Assembly (NCBI GenBank): GCA_013002305.1
Contig: JABDKG010000042.1
Span: 83,039 to 147,038 of the forward strand
Direction of reading: 5' to 3'
Length of the DNA stretch: 64,000 bases
Origin: Hellea sp.
Lineage (GTDB): Bacteria; Pseudomonadota; Alphaproteobacteria; Caulobacterales; Maricaulaceae
Shown here one piece after another: positions 1-9,808 of this stretch. Under the pieces are notes generated by a model. It was not told where the DNA came from and ran no database searches. It saw nothing but the letters and a program-made list of their open reading frames with translations. The position numbers were made by a program, and so were the translations under genes. Positions within the stretch are counted from its first letter, which is position 1. The number at the start of each line of letters is the position of its first letter.

Positions 1-357
1 TGGATCATCGGTGCGATCTAGCTCTTCTTTGGAATTGCCGCCTTTGACGGCTGTCGTTTGGGACCGCGCGAGCGTTTTGGAACCGATCGTTTCTTCCTCT
101 TTATCGTCTATGACAGAAATGCCCATGTCTGAGAGCTGAGCAAGTGTCACTTCGATATCTTCAGGCGTGATGCCCTTTAGGTCGATATGTTTGTTAAGTT
201 CGGTGGTCGAAAGCAGGCCGCTTAGCTTGGCCTTGGCCAGCATGCGCTTGACTTCAATATTCTCTAATTCCAGACGATTAGTGCCAGGGGCAGCAATTGT
301 GATCTCTTCCGCGTCCACCTTAGGGGCAGCGGTTTCATTCGGTGAGGCGTCGGCCAT
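1..357 (-). CDS. rpoD: RNA polymerase primary sigma factor RpoD (N-terminal part, cut by window edge)
   Basis: Translating the minus strand from an ATG at 357 gives 119 open codons running off the window start. The first 80 residues fit sigma-70 region 1.1 (helix with IEVKRMLAKAKLSG, then GITPEDIEVTLAQLSDMGI). The last visible residues, EELDRTDDP, are the usual lead into region 1.2 (VRMYLREMG) of alphaproteobacterial RpoD. It lies 93 bases downstream of dnaG on the same strand, which is the conserved dnaG-rpoD arrangement. A GGAG lies 11 bases before the ATG. The product directs RNA polymerase to housekeeping promoters. Only the N-terminus is visible, so the core sigma regions could not be checked. 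Confidence 0.9.
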   Translation of the reverse strand, partial: MADASPNETAAPKVDAEEITIAAPGTNRLELENIEVKRMLAKAKLSGLLSTTELNKHIDLKGITPEDIEVTLAQLSDMGISVIDDKEEETIGSKTLARSQTTAVKGGNSKEELDRTDDP

Positions 358-450
358 ATAAAATTCACTCCAGCAAAGACAAAGATACAGGCTTTGCCTT
401 AAAAATGCGTATAAGCCAGCGCGCAGATCTATTCCGCGGCCGGTAAATTT

Positions 451-2265
451 CTAACTTTGGCGTTTTCTCCTTGAGGCTCGCATCAGTTTTTTCAAACCTT
501 CCGCATTATCCTCACGGATTGAATCCGCCATACGGGATCGGGCATCTTCACGCGCATCATCGACTTGGACATTGCCCAATAGGGCTTCGGCCTCAGCATT
601 CCACAAGGCCAATCGGTTTTCCAAGTTTGCGTCAGAGCCTCCCATTGCCGCCATCGTTAAACGACGGTCTTTTTTCAGAGACTTCAATGTTACTCCCAAT
701 CCTTCCCGCTCTATATGGCTATAGAGTTCCGATTTTTCAACCTTATTTGTGGTCCTCTGATAGGACAAAATGGCGGTTAAGAGGGTTGAAAGGCCCGGTT
801 GGGTGAAATTAAAGGCAAAAAGGCTGTCGTCGACATGGTCAAGAAGCTCGGGCCACTCTAATATTGCGCCCAATAAACGTTGCTCCCGGGTGGCCATAAT
901 GGCTGAGGCATTCATCGCGCCTTTCTGATCCGAGCTTAGGAACTTTTGGGGCTTACGTCGCGCAAATCCGCCGCGACTTTTATAACCAAATTCGGCGTAA
1001 AAACGCTCTAACAGCCTTGTTTTGTAAAGATCCCGAACGGAGTCATGATTAATCTCGCGTAGGGCGGCATAAATCCGGTCTTTTAGTCCCGCCTTGTCTT
1101 CAGGTGTATTGAGCGGTGCTGCCTGTACTTCTCTTTGCCACAACATATCGACCAGCGGCATGGCGCGTTCCAGAACACTCGTCATAGCGGCGCGGCCATC
1201 GGAACGAAGCAAGTCATCCGGGTCTTGGCCGTTTGGTAAAATAGCGAATCGCAAGGATTGACTGGGCCTGAGCATAGGAAGCGCGCGCTCAATCGACCGG
1301 AAAGCCGCCCGAAGTCCGGCCTTGTCGCCGTCAAAACAGAGAATTGGCTCTGGACCTGCGCGCCAAAGCAAATCCAGTTGGTCCTCGGTCAGGGCTGTTC
1401 CGAGCGGCGCGACGGCGTGTTCAAATCCATATTTCGCGAGAGCGATCACGTCCATATAGCCTTCGGCAACTATCAGGCCGCGCGACGGATTTTTAGGATC
1501 AGATAATGATCGTCGCGCTTCCGGATAGCGATATAAAATCCGGCCCTTGTGAAAAATATTAGTCTCGGGCGAGTTCAAATATTTGGCTTTAGCGTCCCTT
1601 TCCATCGCTCGTCCGCCAAAGGCGACAAGCCGGCCGCGCGTGTCATGAATTGGAAACATGATGCGGTTACGAAAACGATCCCACGGCTCTCTGGATTTAT
1701 CATCAGGCTCAATGATCAACCCGGCCTCGATCAGAACGTTGTGACTGGCACCTTGTTGAACCAGTTCATCTCGAAGCGCGTCAAAACTGTCCGGCGCAAA
1801 TCCGATCCCGAAACGCTGCGCGTCTTCGCCGGTCAGGCCGCGCGACTTGAGATAATCGCGGGCTTCACTTCCTACATCTCGCCTGAGCGATTTCATAAAA
1901 AAAGTGTGCGCCGCGTCCATCCAATTGATGGCGACTTTATTGCGGGCGGCTCGGCGCTCGGCATCCGGATCGACCTTAGGCATTTCCATGCCCGCTTCGC
2001 TGGCCAATTTCTCAACGGCTTCCGGAAAAGACAGTCCTTCGACTTCCATCAAAAATGATATGACATCACCATGTTTGCCGGAGGAAAAGCAGTGGTAGAA
2101 CCCCTTATCGTCATTAACAAAAAAGCTTGGCGTCTTCTCATTTGTAAAAGGTGAAAGCCCTGCAAATTCCCGGCCTTGCCGTTTGAGTTTGACATGGCGG
2201 CCTATCACATCCGAAGGCCGGACCCGGGTTTTTAGCTCATCCATGAAATTTTCGCCAAAGCGCAT
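451..2265 (-). CDS. dnaG: DNA primase DnaG, with degenerate zinc-binding site
   Basis: 604 residues, normal for DnaG, which makes RNA primers for replication. The start MRFGENFMDEL matches the family N-terminus. Domain order is the N-terminal CHC2 fold (1-100), the RNA polymerase basic domain (about 120-260), TOPRIM (about 262-345, with E268 in VAEGYMD and D312/D314 in CFDGDKAG), then a C-terminal DnaB-binding region. Three of the four zinc ligands are replaced: the usual CPFH reads SPFT (38-41) and CFGC reads CFSS (59-62), leaving only Cys59. As far as I recall, such losses are common in alphaproteobacterial primases, so the gene is probably functional. rpoD follows on the same strand. The divergent gene at 2387 shares a 121-base spacer that should hold both promoters. 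Confidence 0.97.
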   Translation of the reverse strand: MRFGENFMDELKTRVRPSDVIGRHVKLKRQGREFAGLSPFTNEKTPSFFVNDDKGFYHCFSSGKHGDVISFLMEVEGLSFPEAVEKLASEAGMEMPKVDPDAERRAARNKVAINWMDAAHTFFMKSLRRDVGSEARDYLKSRGLTGEDAQRFGIGFAPDSFDALRDELVQQGASHNVLIEAGLIIEPDDKSREPWDRFRNRIMFPIHDTRGRLVAFGGRAMERDAKAKYLNSPETNIFHKGRILYRYPEARRSLSDPKNPSRGLIVAEGYMDVIALAKYGFEHAVAPLGTALTEDQLDLLWRAGPEPILCFDGDKAGLRAAFRSIERALPMLRPSQSLRFAILPNGQDPDDLLRSDGRAAMTSVLERAMPLVDMLWQREVQAAPLNTPEDKAGLKDRIYAALREINHDSVRDLYKTRLLERFYAEFGYKSRGGFARRKPQKFLSSDQKGAMNASAIMATREQRLLGAILEWPELLDHVDDSLFAFNFTQPGLSTLLTAILSYQRTTNKVEKSELYSHIEREGLGVTLKSLKKDRRLTMAAMGGSDANLENRLALWNAEAEALLGNVQVDDAREDARSRMADSIREDNAEGLKKLMRASRRKRQS

Positions 2266-2386
2266 AGGGCTTATTTAAGGGGAATATCTAAAAATTGCGA
2301 GTCTTGGGGCGGTTTTCGTCAACAGTTAATTGCCGATTGGGTTGGAACTATTGTAGGAAGATGGCTTGTAAGGGAAGGGCAGCGTT

Positions 2387-3877
2387 ATGGACTTGCAAGA
2401 ATTTACGCGTTTGGCCAATGGCGGCCTCAATATATTGGGATCGCTTTTTGTTTTAATAATCGGCCTATTACTTGTGCTTGTTGTCATATTTTTTGTCGTC
2501 GATGTGACCCAAACCAAGGATGCGGTGCGTCGGAACTATCCGGTTATTGGCCGGTTTCGAAAATTGTTTTCAACTCTTGGCGAATTTTTCCGGCAATATT
2601 TCTTTGCTATGGACCGCGAGGAAATGCCGTTTAACAGGGCTGAACGGGACTGGATCGCAAATGTTAGCGCTCATGGATCCGAAACCCTGCCCTTTGGGTC
2701 AACCCGCCGCCTTTCGGCCGGAGCAGCGATATTTGCGAACGGTATGTTTCCCAAACAGGAAGGCGAACATATTCCGCGCCGCCCCTATGTCATCGGCAAA
2801 GGCACGCCAAATCCGTTTGTGCCCAACAGCTTTTTCAATATCTCTGCCATGAGTTATGGCTCCTTATCCAAACCCGCTATTCAAGCCTTGTCGCAAGGCG
2901 CTCAGCTCGCCGGATGTTGGCTAAATACAGGAGAGGGCGGCGTTTCGCCTTACCACCTAGAGGGCGGATGTGATCTGGTCTTTCAAATCGGCACCGGTAA
3001 ATTCGGAGTTCGCAACGAAGATATGACCTTAGATGAAGGAAAACTAAAAACACTTTGCGAACAAAATTCTCAAATCCGGATGATCGAGCTTAAATTGAGC
3101 CAAGGCGCAAAGCCCGGTAAGGGCGGGATATTGCCAGCCAGCAAGGTGACCGAGGAGATTGCTAAAATTCGCGGAATCGAAGCCGGGAAGGCCGCTATCT
3201 CTCCAAATAGACATGTTGAGGCATCCAATACGGGCGAGCTTCTCGACCTGATTGACAGGGTTCGGCGGATTTCCGCGCGGCCGACCGGCATAAAAATGGC
3301 AGTTGGGCAATTAAAGCCGGTTAAGGACCTGATTAGGGAAATTAAGAAACGCGGATTAGCATCTGCCCCAGATTTCATAACTATCGATGGCGGAGATGGC
3401 GGGACAGGCGCGGCTCCGATGCCGCTGCTTGATAATATGGGGCTGACGATCCGCGAGAGCCTCCCGGCTGTTGACGATCTGCTGGTCAAAGCCGGGCTGC
3501 GCAAGCGGATCGCGATCATAGCTGCCGGTAAGTTGGTGACACCGGCCGAAGCTGCCTGGGCGTTTTGCGCGGGCGCCGACTTTGTCAGTTCAGCGCGGGG
3601 GTTTATGTTTGCACTTGGCTGTATCCAAGCGTTGAAATGCAATGAAAATACATGCCCGACCGGGGTAACAACCCACGATAGACGGCTTCAAAAGGGTCTG
3701 AATCCTGAAAATAAGTCGGTTAAAGTCCGCAATTATTGCCATACAATGTGTCATGAAGTCGAAATGATCGCACATTCTTGCGGCGTTGATCATCCTAGAG
3801 ACCTGACCCGTGATCACGTCTTGATCGTCCAGCCGGATGGGCGCTCCATCCCCTTATCGCAAATGTGGACAGTTTAG
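2387..3877 (+). CDS. Membrane-anchored FMN-binding glutamate synthase family protein
   Basis: 496 residues. An N-terminal hydrophobic segment (about 15-40, GSLFVLIIGLLLVLVVIFFVV) is followed by a GltB FMN-domain-like TIM barrel. Recognisable glutamate-synthase features are GEGGVSPYH, the substrate-loop MIELKLSQGAKPGKGG, TIDGGDGGTGAAP, and a Cys-rich segment CNENTCPTG that resembles the 3Fe-4S ligands of GltB. The amidotransferase domain of the large subunit is absent, as in the YerD/archaeal-type family. The role is probably an FMN/Fe-S oxidoreductase at the membrane; the true substrate is unknown and need not be glutamate. It is monocistronic, with a histidine kinase 79 bases downstream. Confidence 0.85.
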   Translation: MDLQEFTRLANGGLNILGSLFVLIIGLLLVLVVIFFVVDVTQTKDAVRRNYPVIGRFRKLFSTLGEFFRQYFFAMDREEMPFNRAERDWIANVSAHGSETLPFGSTRRLSAGAAIFANGMFPKQEGEHIPRRPYVIGKGTPNPFVPNSFFNISAMSYGSLSKPAIQALSQGAQLAGCWLNTGEGGVSPYHLEGGCDLVFQIGTGKFGVRNEDMTLDEGKLKTLCEQNSQIRMIELKLSQGAKPGKGGILPASKVTEEIAKIRGIEAGKAAISPNRHVEASNTGELLDLIDRVRRISARPTGIKMAVGQLKPVKDLIREIKKRGLASAPDFITIDGGDGGTGAAPMPLLDNMGLTIRESLPAVDDLLVKAGLRKRIAIIAAGKLVTPAEAAWAFCAGADFVSSARGFMFALGCIQALKCNENTCPTGVTTHDRRLQKGLNPENKSVKVRNYCHTMCHEVEMIAHSCGVDHPRDLTRDHVLIVQPDGRSIPLSQMWTV

Positions 3878-3956
3878 AAATAAACAGACGTTCTGACGAG
3901 CATCGCGAATTAACGGCCTATTGGGGTTTTTCATATAAGCAATATTCGATTATTAC

Positions 3957-5393
3957 TTGAATGGATCAATTTTGCGGTGGATTGACACATTATTGCGGTT
4001 AGACCGGTTCGAAAAGTCGAGTGATATTGTCCGAATTCGGGCGGTCAAGACGATCATTGCAGCATTCCTTGCGATCCAACTCCTAAATCTGGTCCAGATG
4101 ATATTGTCTTACGGCGAATGGACCGTTGATTGTACAATTGGTGTTTTGGCTATGCTCGTAACGGGTCTGTTATTGCTGAGCTATCGTTACCACGACAAAT
4201 TTTACCTAGCAGCCTTCGGATTTACATTCTTAATGTGGGCGGGCATTTATTTCTCAGCTGCAATAGATCATACGGGCATTAACAGTGCATTATTACCGCT
4301 ATTGCCGATTTGTATCTTTCTCAATGGATTTATCAGTGGTTGGCGAACGACACTCATTTGCGGTGCAGCTTCACTGGCTTTGATCGGTGTTTTATACAAT
4401 ATTACCCAATCAGCTCCTGTAGAGTTTTTATTCTCAGCTGCAGAGTTCGAGGTTAGAAATGATCAACGTGCCATACAAATATCAATGGCCTGTTTACTCG
4501 TCACTCTTATTGCGGCTCGGTTCAGCCACTCCATGCATGGGCTGTTTCAACGCGACGAAGAAAATCTTTTGCGTATCCGTCAGGCTGAACGTCAGCGGAC
4601 AGCGTTCTTCTCATCCCTCAGCCACGAAATTAGAACGCCGCTAAACGGGATTATTGGTATGAGCGGTTTGCTCATGAAAACAGATCTGTCCAGTCAGCAA
4701 AGGCAATATGCAACGATCGTCTCCGAGTGCAGCGAAAATCTGATGGATGTGATGGGTAATGTTATGGAGATCTCGCAAATTGATAATGAGCGGATGGTTC
4801 TGAAACCTGAGCTCTTTGATGTTCAAGCCATGGCCTCCGGTCTTATCAAAAAACTTGAGGAAAAAACCAAGGATCACGGCGATACATTTCTAGGACAACA
4901 TATTGCGCCCTCGGTTCCAAAATATCTATTTGCGGATAAGCGGCGCCTTCAATTGGTCATCAGCCATCTCTTAAGTAATGCGCTCAACTTTACGCAAAAA
5001 GGCTCGGTTAATCTGTTGCTTGATGGCGAGTCCGATGGGGACGATCATTTCAGACTATGCGTCTATGTCAGAGATACCGGTGCCGGAATTAAAAAAGACG
5101 AACTTAAAAACATCTATCAACCTTTCCATCAGCTTGATAATTCTTTGTCGCGGCAGCATGAGGGAACTGGGCTGGGATTGTCTCTATGCAAAGAAATCGT
5201 TGAATATATGGGCGGACGGCTTGATGTTGTCAGCGAAGTTGGTGTTGGTTCGACTTTTTTCTTCGAGTTAAGTTTGCCGACAAAGGATATTGCAAAATCA
5301 GGCGCCACCTTGAAAGCATTTGAGGACAATAAAAAACGGCCCGCTGAGCAGACTGTTATCGATTTAAAGCCAGACCGAAAAAATTTCGGTTAG
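3957..5393 (+). CDS. Orphan membrane sensor histidine kinase
   Basis: 478 residues from a TTG start with no clear Shine-Dalgarno; the first in-frame ATG is about 47 codons further in and would cut the first membrane segment, so the start is uncertain. The N-terminal 200 residues contain about six hydrophobic segments of an integral sensor. The kinase core follows: H-box [11 protein letters not shown] (about 222), N-box [11 protein letters not shown]1 RDTGAGI and G2 EGTGLGLSL. The H-box type with PLNGIIGMS is that of hybrid kinases, but no receiver or Hpt domain follows, so the partner is elsewhere. Signal and output are unknown. No response regulator lies next to it. Confidence 0.88.
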   Translation: MNGSILRWIDTLLRLDRFEKSSDIVRIRAVKTIIAAFLAIQLLNLVQMILSYGEWTVDCTIGVLAMLVTGLLLLSYRYHDKFYLAAFGFTFLMWAGIYFSAAIDHTGINSALLPLLPICIFLNGFISGWRTTLICGAASLALIGVLYNITQSAPVEFLFSAAEFEVRNDQRAIQISMACLLVTLIAARFSHSMHGLFQRDEENLLRIRQAERQRTAFFSSLSHEIRTPLNGIIGMSGLLMKTDLSSQQRQYATIVSECSENLMDVMGNVMEISQIDNERMVLKPELFDVQAMASGLIKKLEEKTKDHGDTFLGQHIAPSVPKYLFADKRRLQLVISHLLSNALNFTQKGSVNLLLDGESDGDDHFRLCVYVRDTGAGIKKDELKNIYQPFHQLDNSLSRQHEGTGLGLSLCKEIVEYMGGRLDVVSEVGVGSTFFFELSLPTKDIAKSGATLKAFEDNKKRPAEQTVIDLKPDRKNFG

Positions 5394-5394
5394 A

Positions 5395-5907
5395 CTAGAG
5401 ACCTGGAAGTTTTGCGGATCCGGGTTTGCGCGTAATTTCAACCTGACCACCGCCAGTTGCTGCATTGATCGCATTCAGACGTTTGGCTTCGGCTTCCGGG
5501 TCTAGCGGCGCGTTGGCGCCCAAGATCGCTTCAGAAAATGACGTGGTTTTACGCTCAACGCTGTTCTGGCCGTCAATTTCGACCCGGATTTCCGGATTGG
5601 CCCGCGGCGCGCCGGCTTTTCCCATCAAGTACATTTCGCCTTGAGATGGCTCGGCACTGTCAATCTCACCCACCAAAGCTTCCCGGGCGGCTTTTTGAGT
5701 GTAGTTGTTCTCATAAGAGGATTCGCCCGCGCGCGGTGGCCGCAGATTATATTCCGGCGGCACAACCAGCGGCGCTTTGGTCAGAATATTAAATTCGTTG
5801 GGCGCAGACTGTTTCAAACCCAGAGCTTTTGAGGCCGAGGCGCAACCCGACATCGCAACGCCAAAGCCGATAAGAGCTGATAATCCTAAAATTTTGCGCA
5901 TAGACAT
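5395..5907 (-). CDS. DUF3035 (BamF-like) outer-membrane lipoprotein
   Basis: 170 residues from ATG at 5907, which has a GGAG six bases upstream; a longer in-frame reading to 6153 lacks this and is not protein-like. The N-terminus is a lipoprotein signal (hydrophobic LGLSALIGFGVAMSG then Cys). The body carries the DUF3035 landmarks LTKAPLVVPPEYNLRPP and a short acidic-polar C-terminus. DUF3035 is the family of the alphaproteobacterial BamF subunit of the beta-barrel assembly machinery. It follows ileS-lspA, its usual neighbours; LspA is the peptidase that would process this signal. A 284-base gap with a strong hairpin separates it from lspA, so it may have its own promoter. Confidence 0.82.
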   Translation of the reverse strand: MSMRKILGLSALIGFGVAMSGCASASKALGLKQSAPNEFNILTKAPLVVPPEYNLRPPRAGESSYENNYTQKAAREALVGEIDSAEPSQGEMYLMGKAGAPRANPEIRVEIDGQNSVERKTTSFSEAILGANAPLDPEAEAKRLNAINAATGGGQVEITRKPGSAKLPGL

Positions 5908-6077
5908 GAGCGACTCCTGTAATTCGGCCTGTTCATAGCGAAAGAATCCGCGCGGGCCAAGTGACCAAATGGTTATTTTTTCATTTGCCGAACTGCAATT
6001 TGTAAGTCCCAAATCTGATGTTATTTTGGATTGGTGAAAATTGGGAACGCCGGCGGAAAACCGCCAAAAATTGCGAA

Positions 6078-6100
6078 GTTCCACGTTTTCGGCGTGGAAC
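6078..6100 (-). terminator. Hairpin downstream of lspA, possible terminator
   Basis: A perfect 8-base inverted repeat GTTCCACG/CGTGGAAC encloses a 7-base loop. In the minus direction it is followed by TTCGCAATTTTT, a weak U-rich run. A second small hairpin, GGCGG AAAA CCGCC, lies at 6052-6065. Both sit in the 284-base gap between lspA and the DUF3035 gene, so partial termination or mRNA stabilisation of the ileS-lspA transcript is likely. Confidence 0.5.
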
Positions 6101-6191
6101 GTCCTCGGATTGTCTCTTGTTCCATGTGAAAAATTTTTGAAAATTAAACACAATCTCGGCTACTTCAACATGCCTAAAGTGATATACGAGA

Positions 6192-6731
6192 TCAGGCCTG
6201 TTTTTTCTTCTCACGCCGCCATTCCAGGAATATGTCCAGGGCGATAAACATGACGCCAATTGTGATGGCGCTGTCGGCGATATTGAATACCCAGGGAAAG
6301 AACGGGAGCAGGCCTTCGGCGCTGATGAAATCGGTGACCGAGCCGTGCATGAACCGGTCGATGCCGTTGCCGATCGCGCCGCCAATGATAAGGCCAAGGC
6401 CAATGCGGGTAAATTTCTCTGAGGTTTTTAAAAGCACATAGAGAATCGCGATCACCATCAGCCCGGCAAAAACGGTCAAACCCCATCGCTTGGCCGGAGA
6501 GTCGCCGGATAACATCCCAAAACTGACGCCTTGATTGCAGGTCATGGCCCAATCAATGATCGGACTAAATTCCTTTAGGTAACCTTCTTGCCCGATGTAA
6601 GGATTAATCTCGCAAATATTGAATGGCAGATCGAACAGATCGGTGGCCCACTTTTTCGACAGCTGATCGAGCAGGACGATGACGGCCGGAAGGCCGAGCG
6701 CATAGGCCCAGAATGATTTGTAAATCTTCAT
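6192..6731 (-). CDS. lspA: Lipoprotein signal peptidase II
   Basis: 179 residues, four predicted membrane helices. The two catalytic aspartates are in GNGIDRFMHGSVTDF and FNIADSAI, the classic boxes of the aspartic signal peptidase that removes signal peptides from diacylglyceryl-modified prolipoproteins at the inner membrane. It starts two bases after the ileS stop and is surely cotranscribed with it. Several lipoproteins in this window (5395, 56829, 57896, 62711) are potential clients. Confidence 0.95.
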   Translation of the reverse strand: MKIYKSFWAYALGLPAVIVLLDQLSKKWATDLFDLPFNICEINPYIGQEGYLKEFSPIIDWAMTCNQGVSFGMLSGDSPAKRWGLTVFAGLMVIAILYVLLKTSEKFTRIGLGLIIGGAIGNGIDRFMHGSVTDFISAEGLLPFFPWVFNIADSAITIGVMFIALDIFLEWRREKKKQA

Positions 6732-6733
6732 CC

Positions 6734-9637
6734 CTATCCCAAGGCTGCCACAGCCGCCGCGTCGCGAGCCGTAATGTCTTCATCGCCCGCGGACTTGAAA
6801 TATTTCCATGACCGTTCGCATTTGCGATAGTTTTCGGACTCTTTTAAACTTTCGACATTGATCGCGCTGGCTTTGGCCGACAGATCGATGTCGCTGATGA
6901 TTAGCATATCCGCCAATGTGTCGCTGGGTTCGGACGGGTCGGCATAGACATCCTGACGCGTGATCGTCATGGCCGATAAAGCGCTGGCGAGATCATCGCT
7001 GGTAGGCGCGACAACTTTGGCTTCGAGGCTGGAGCGGATCGCGCCATCTTTTCTAAGCGGTTCAATCGCTTCGTAAACGGTGGTTCTAAATTCGCGCAGC
7101 GTTTCCATTTGCGCCGCAAGTTTATCATCCCGCCAATTCTCCGGCGTGTCCGGGAAAAGCTCCATATGTACAGAGCGGGTTTCGCTTGGAAAGCGGGTCT
7201 GCCAGACTTCTTCGGCGGTAAAGGCGAGGATCGGGGCGAGCCAAGTTGTCAGGCGTTTGAAGATTTCGTCCATCACTGTGCGGCAAGCGCGGCGGCGCTG
7301 CGAACCGAGCGGGTCACAGTAAAGCGCATCTTTGCGGATATCGAAATAAAATGCCGACAGGTCGAGCGTGCAAAAGTTAAACAGGGTCGAGAACACTTTT
7401 TTGAGATCAAAGACCTTGTAGGCGTCGCGGACGCCCTCATCGAGCTCGGTCAGGCGGTGTAGGGCCCAGCGTTCAAGCGCCGGCATGTCGGCATAGTCGA
7501 CCGCGTCTTTGGCATCATAACTATCAAGCGCGCCGATCATGTAGCGCAGCGTGTTACGCAGCTTGCGATAGCTATCAACATTGGTCTGGATGATCTCTTT
7601 ACCGATTTTAAGATCATCGGTGAAATCGGACGACGCCGTCCAGACGCGGATGATCTCCGCGCCATATTGTTTGATCAGATCCGCCGGGCTGACCGTATTG
7701 CCGAGCGATTTGGACATTTTATAGCCCTTCTCATCGACGACAAAACCATGGGTCAGCACATTGTCATAAGGCGCTTCGCCGTAAACCGCGCAGCTCTCGA
7801 GCAGGGATGACTGGAACCAGCCGCGATGCTGGTCCGTGCCTTCCAGATAAAGATCGGCGCGGTCGGGCAGGTCGCCCCGGCGCTTAAGGCAAAACGCATG
7901 GGTGCTACCGCTGTCAAACCAGACATCGAGAATATCATTGACCTTGGACCATCCGGTCGTGTCGCCATCCATCAACTCGCCAATCGGCGTATCAAACCAA
8001 CCATCGACACCTGATTTCTCGACGGCCGCGAGAATGCGAGCATTGATCGCGTCGGCGTCGTCGCGGTCTGTATGCAGGCTGCCGTCCTCATGAACGATCA
8101 GCGTGATCGGAACGCCCCAATTGCGCTGGCGCGAGATCAGCCAGTCCGGCCGGTCGGCGACCATGGTGGACAGGCGGTTTTTACCGCGCGGCGGAAAAAA
8201 GCCGGTTTTCTCAATCGCGGAGAGCGCTTTATCGCGCAGGCCCTCTTTGGACATGGAGATAAACCATTGCGGGGTGGCGCGGCGAACAACCGGCGCTTTG
8301 GAGCGCCAGCTATGGGCATCGCGCAGCGTGACGAACCCTCTGCCGAGCAACTTGCCGCATTCAATCAGAGCTTTGATGGCTTCGGGATTGGCCTGTCCGT
8401 CCTTGCCGCGCTTTTTGGCGCCGCCCGTCGTTCGGATCACATCCAATCCGACAAAGCGCGTCGGCATGACATCGGTATAGCAGCCCGCATCATCCATTGT
8501 CATCGGCACGGCCGGATCGCCGCCAAGCGCTTCAATCTTGGCTGTGTTCGCCATCCAGACATTAAAGTCATCTTCGCCGTGGCTTGGCGCCGTGTGGACA
8601 AAACCTGTACCGGCTTCGGCGGTGACGTGATCACCTTCGAGCAGCGGTGCCGGGAAGTCATATTTACCTTCGTTACCGTCCATGTTTTTGAGCGGATGAT
8701 CGAGGACCATATCTTTTAGCATCGAGGCGGGAACACTATCGAGGCGATCCGCCGATTTGATCAGGCTTGCCTTGGCGATATTCTCCCACAGACCATCAGC
8801 GACGATCAGGCGATCACCGGGTTTTGACCAGGGCTCAAATTCGGTCTCTTCCATTTCTGTGACTTGGTAGAGGCCGTAATTGATATCGGGGGAATAGCTG
8901 ACGGCGCGGTTAGCCGGGATCGTCCAAGGAGTCGTCGTCCAGATAACGATATGGCTTTCAGTGCCGCGCACCGGAAATTTCACATAGATCTGGGTCGCTT
9001 TGCGTTCATGATATTCGATCTCGGCTTCGGCGAGCGCGGTTTGTTCGACCGGGGACCACATGACGGGTTTGGAGCCGCGATACAGCTGTCCTGTTTTGGC
9101 GATCTTGAGGAGCTCGCCGCAGATATCGGCTTCGCTCTGGAAGTTCATGGTCTTATAGGGATTATCCCATTCGCCAACCACGCCGAGGCGTTTAAACTCT
9201 TCGCGCTGAATGTCGAGCCATTCGGCGGCATATTCGCGGCAGCGCTTGCGAAATTCATCGCCCGGCACGTCTTCTTTGGAGCGGCCTTTGCCGCGAAATT
9301 CTTCTTCGACTTTCCACTCGATCGGCAGGCCGTGACAATCCCAACCCGGCACATAGTGTGAATTATAGCCCAGCATCTGGTGCGAACGCGCGATAATATC
9401 CTTGAGGATTTTGTTCATCGCCGTACCCATATGGATATGGCCATTGGCATAGGGCGGCCCGTCATGGAGGATCCAGTGCGGCCGGTCTTTGGACTCTTTG
9501 CGTAGAGTTTCAAATAGCTTGATCCGGTTCCAGAACTCGAGCCATTCCGGCTCTTTTTTCGGCAGGCCCGCGCGCATTGGGAAATCGGTTTTGGGTAAAA
9601 ATAAAGTATCGCGGTAATCGCGTTTAGTGTCGGTCAT
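6734..9637 (-). CDS. ileS: Isoleucyl-tRNA synthetase
   Basis: 967 residues, full length for a bacterial class I IleRS. HIGH motif as HIHMG (residues about 65-69, after DGPPYANG), KMSKS intact in GYKMSKSLGNTVSP, editing-domain signature WTTTPWTIPAN, and anticodon-binding domain with the WFDSGSTHA landmark before it. The C-terminal zinc module that in E. coli carries paired CxxC motifs is reduced: the tail reads CERSWKYFKSAG and ends in TARDAAAV, with a single Cys. This is also seen, to my recollection, in other alphaproteobacteria. It heads the ileS-lspA unit; the 5' leader has two adjoining hairpins. Confidence 0.98.
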   Translation of the reverse strand: MTDTKRDYRDTLFLPKTDFPMRAGLPKKEPEWLEFWNRIKLFETLRKESKDRPHWILHDGPPYANGHIHMGTAMNKILKDIIARSHQMLGYNSHYVPGWDCHGLPIEWKVEEEFRGKGRSKEDVPGDEFRKRCREYAAEWLDIQREEFKRLGVVGEWDNPYKTMNFQSEADICGELLKIAKTGQLYRGSKPVMWSPVEQTALAEAEIEYHERKATQIYVKFPVRGTESHIVIWTTTPWTIPANRAVSYSPDINYGLYQVTEMEETEFEPWSKPGDRLIVADGLWENIAKASLIKSADRLDSVPASMLKDMVLDHPLKNMDGNEGKYDFPAPLLEGDHVTAEAGTGFVHTAPSHGEDDFNVWMANTAKIEALGGDPAVPMTMDDAGCYTDVMPTRFVGLDVIRTTGGAKKRGKDGQANPEAIKALIECGKLLGRGFVTLRDAHSWRSKAPVVRRATPQWFISMSKEGLRDKALSAIEKTGFFPPRGKNRLSTMVADRPDWLISRQRNWGVPITLIVHEDGSLHTDRDDADAINARILAAVEKSGVDGWFDTPIGELMDGDTTGWSKVNDILDVWFDSGSTHAFCLKRRGDLPDRADLYLEGTDQHRGWFQSSLLESCAVYGEAPYDNVLTHGFVVDEKGYKMSKSLGNTVSPADLIKQYGAEIIRVWTASSDFTDDLKIGKEIIQTNVDSYRKLRNTLRYMIGALDSYDAKDAVDYADMPALERWALHRLTELDEGVRDAYKVFDLKKVFSTLFNFCTLDLSAFYFDIRKDALYCDPLGSQRRRACRTVMDEIFKRLTTWLAPILAFTAEEVWQTRFPSETRSVHMELFPDTPENWRDDKLAAQMETLREFRTTVYEAIEPLRKDGAIRSSLEAKVVAPTSDDLASALSAMTITRQDVYADPSEPSDTLADMLIISDIDLSAKASAINVESLKESENYRKCERSWKYFKSAGDEDITARDAAAVAALG

Positions 9638-9677
9638 TTCAGTCTCGGAAATAGGGTGTTGAAGTCAGGGCAAAGCT

Positions 9678-9717
9678 CCCGGCATGCCTAGTGACATACC
9701 GGGCCGATAATTCGGCC
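9678..9717 (-). promoter_or_regulatory. Overlapping hairpins in the ileS leader
   Basis: A 9-pair stem (9678-9686 with 9695-9703, one G-T pair) and a second stem GGCCGA/TCGGCC (9702-9707 with 9712-9717) share bases 9702-9703, so they cannot both be complete. They lie about 40 to 80 bases upstream of the ileS ATG in the likely untranslated leader. There is no T-box consensus and no leader peptide rich in Ile was seen. The function is unknown; they may only be processing or stability elements. Confidence 0.35.
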
Positions 9718-9808
9718 TATCCCGCATATAATAAGCTGGTTTTTCAACATGGGACGGGACTAACACAGAGTTTATAATTTGCAAGGGCCAACCGGGCGAT
9801 GATGATGC

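Noticed and set aside
5908..6153. 82-residue upstream extension of the DUF3035 lipoprotein
   Set aside because: It would place the lipoprotein signal internally, and the ATG at 5907 has a good ribosome site.
451..9637. Long frames antisense to dnaG and ileS
   Set aside because: They overlap well-supported genes on the other strand, lack protein-like composition and start signals, and are by-products of GC-rich codon patterns.
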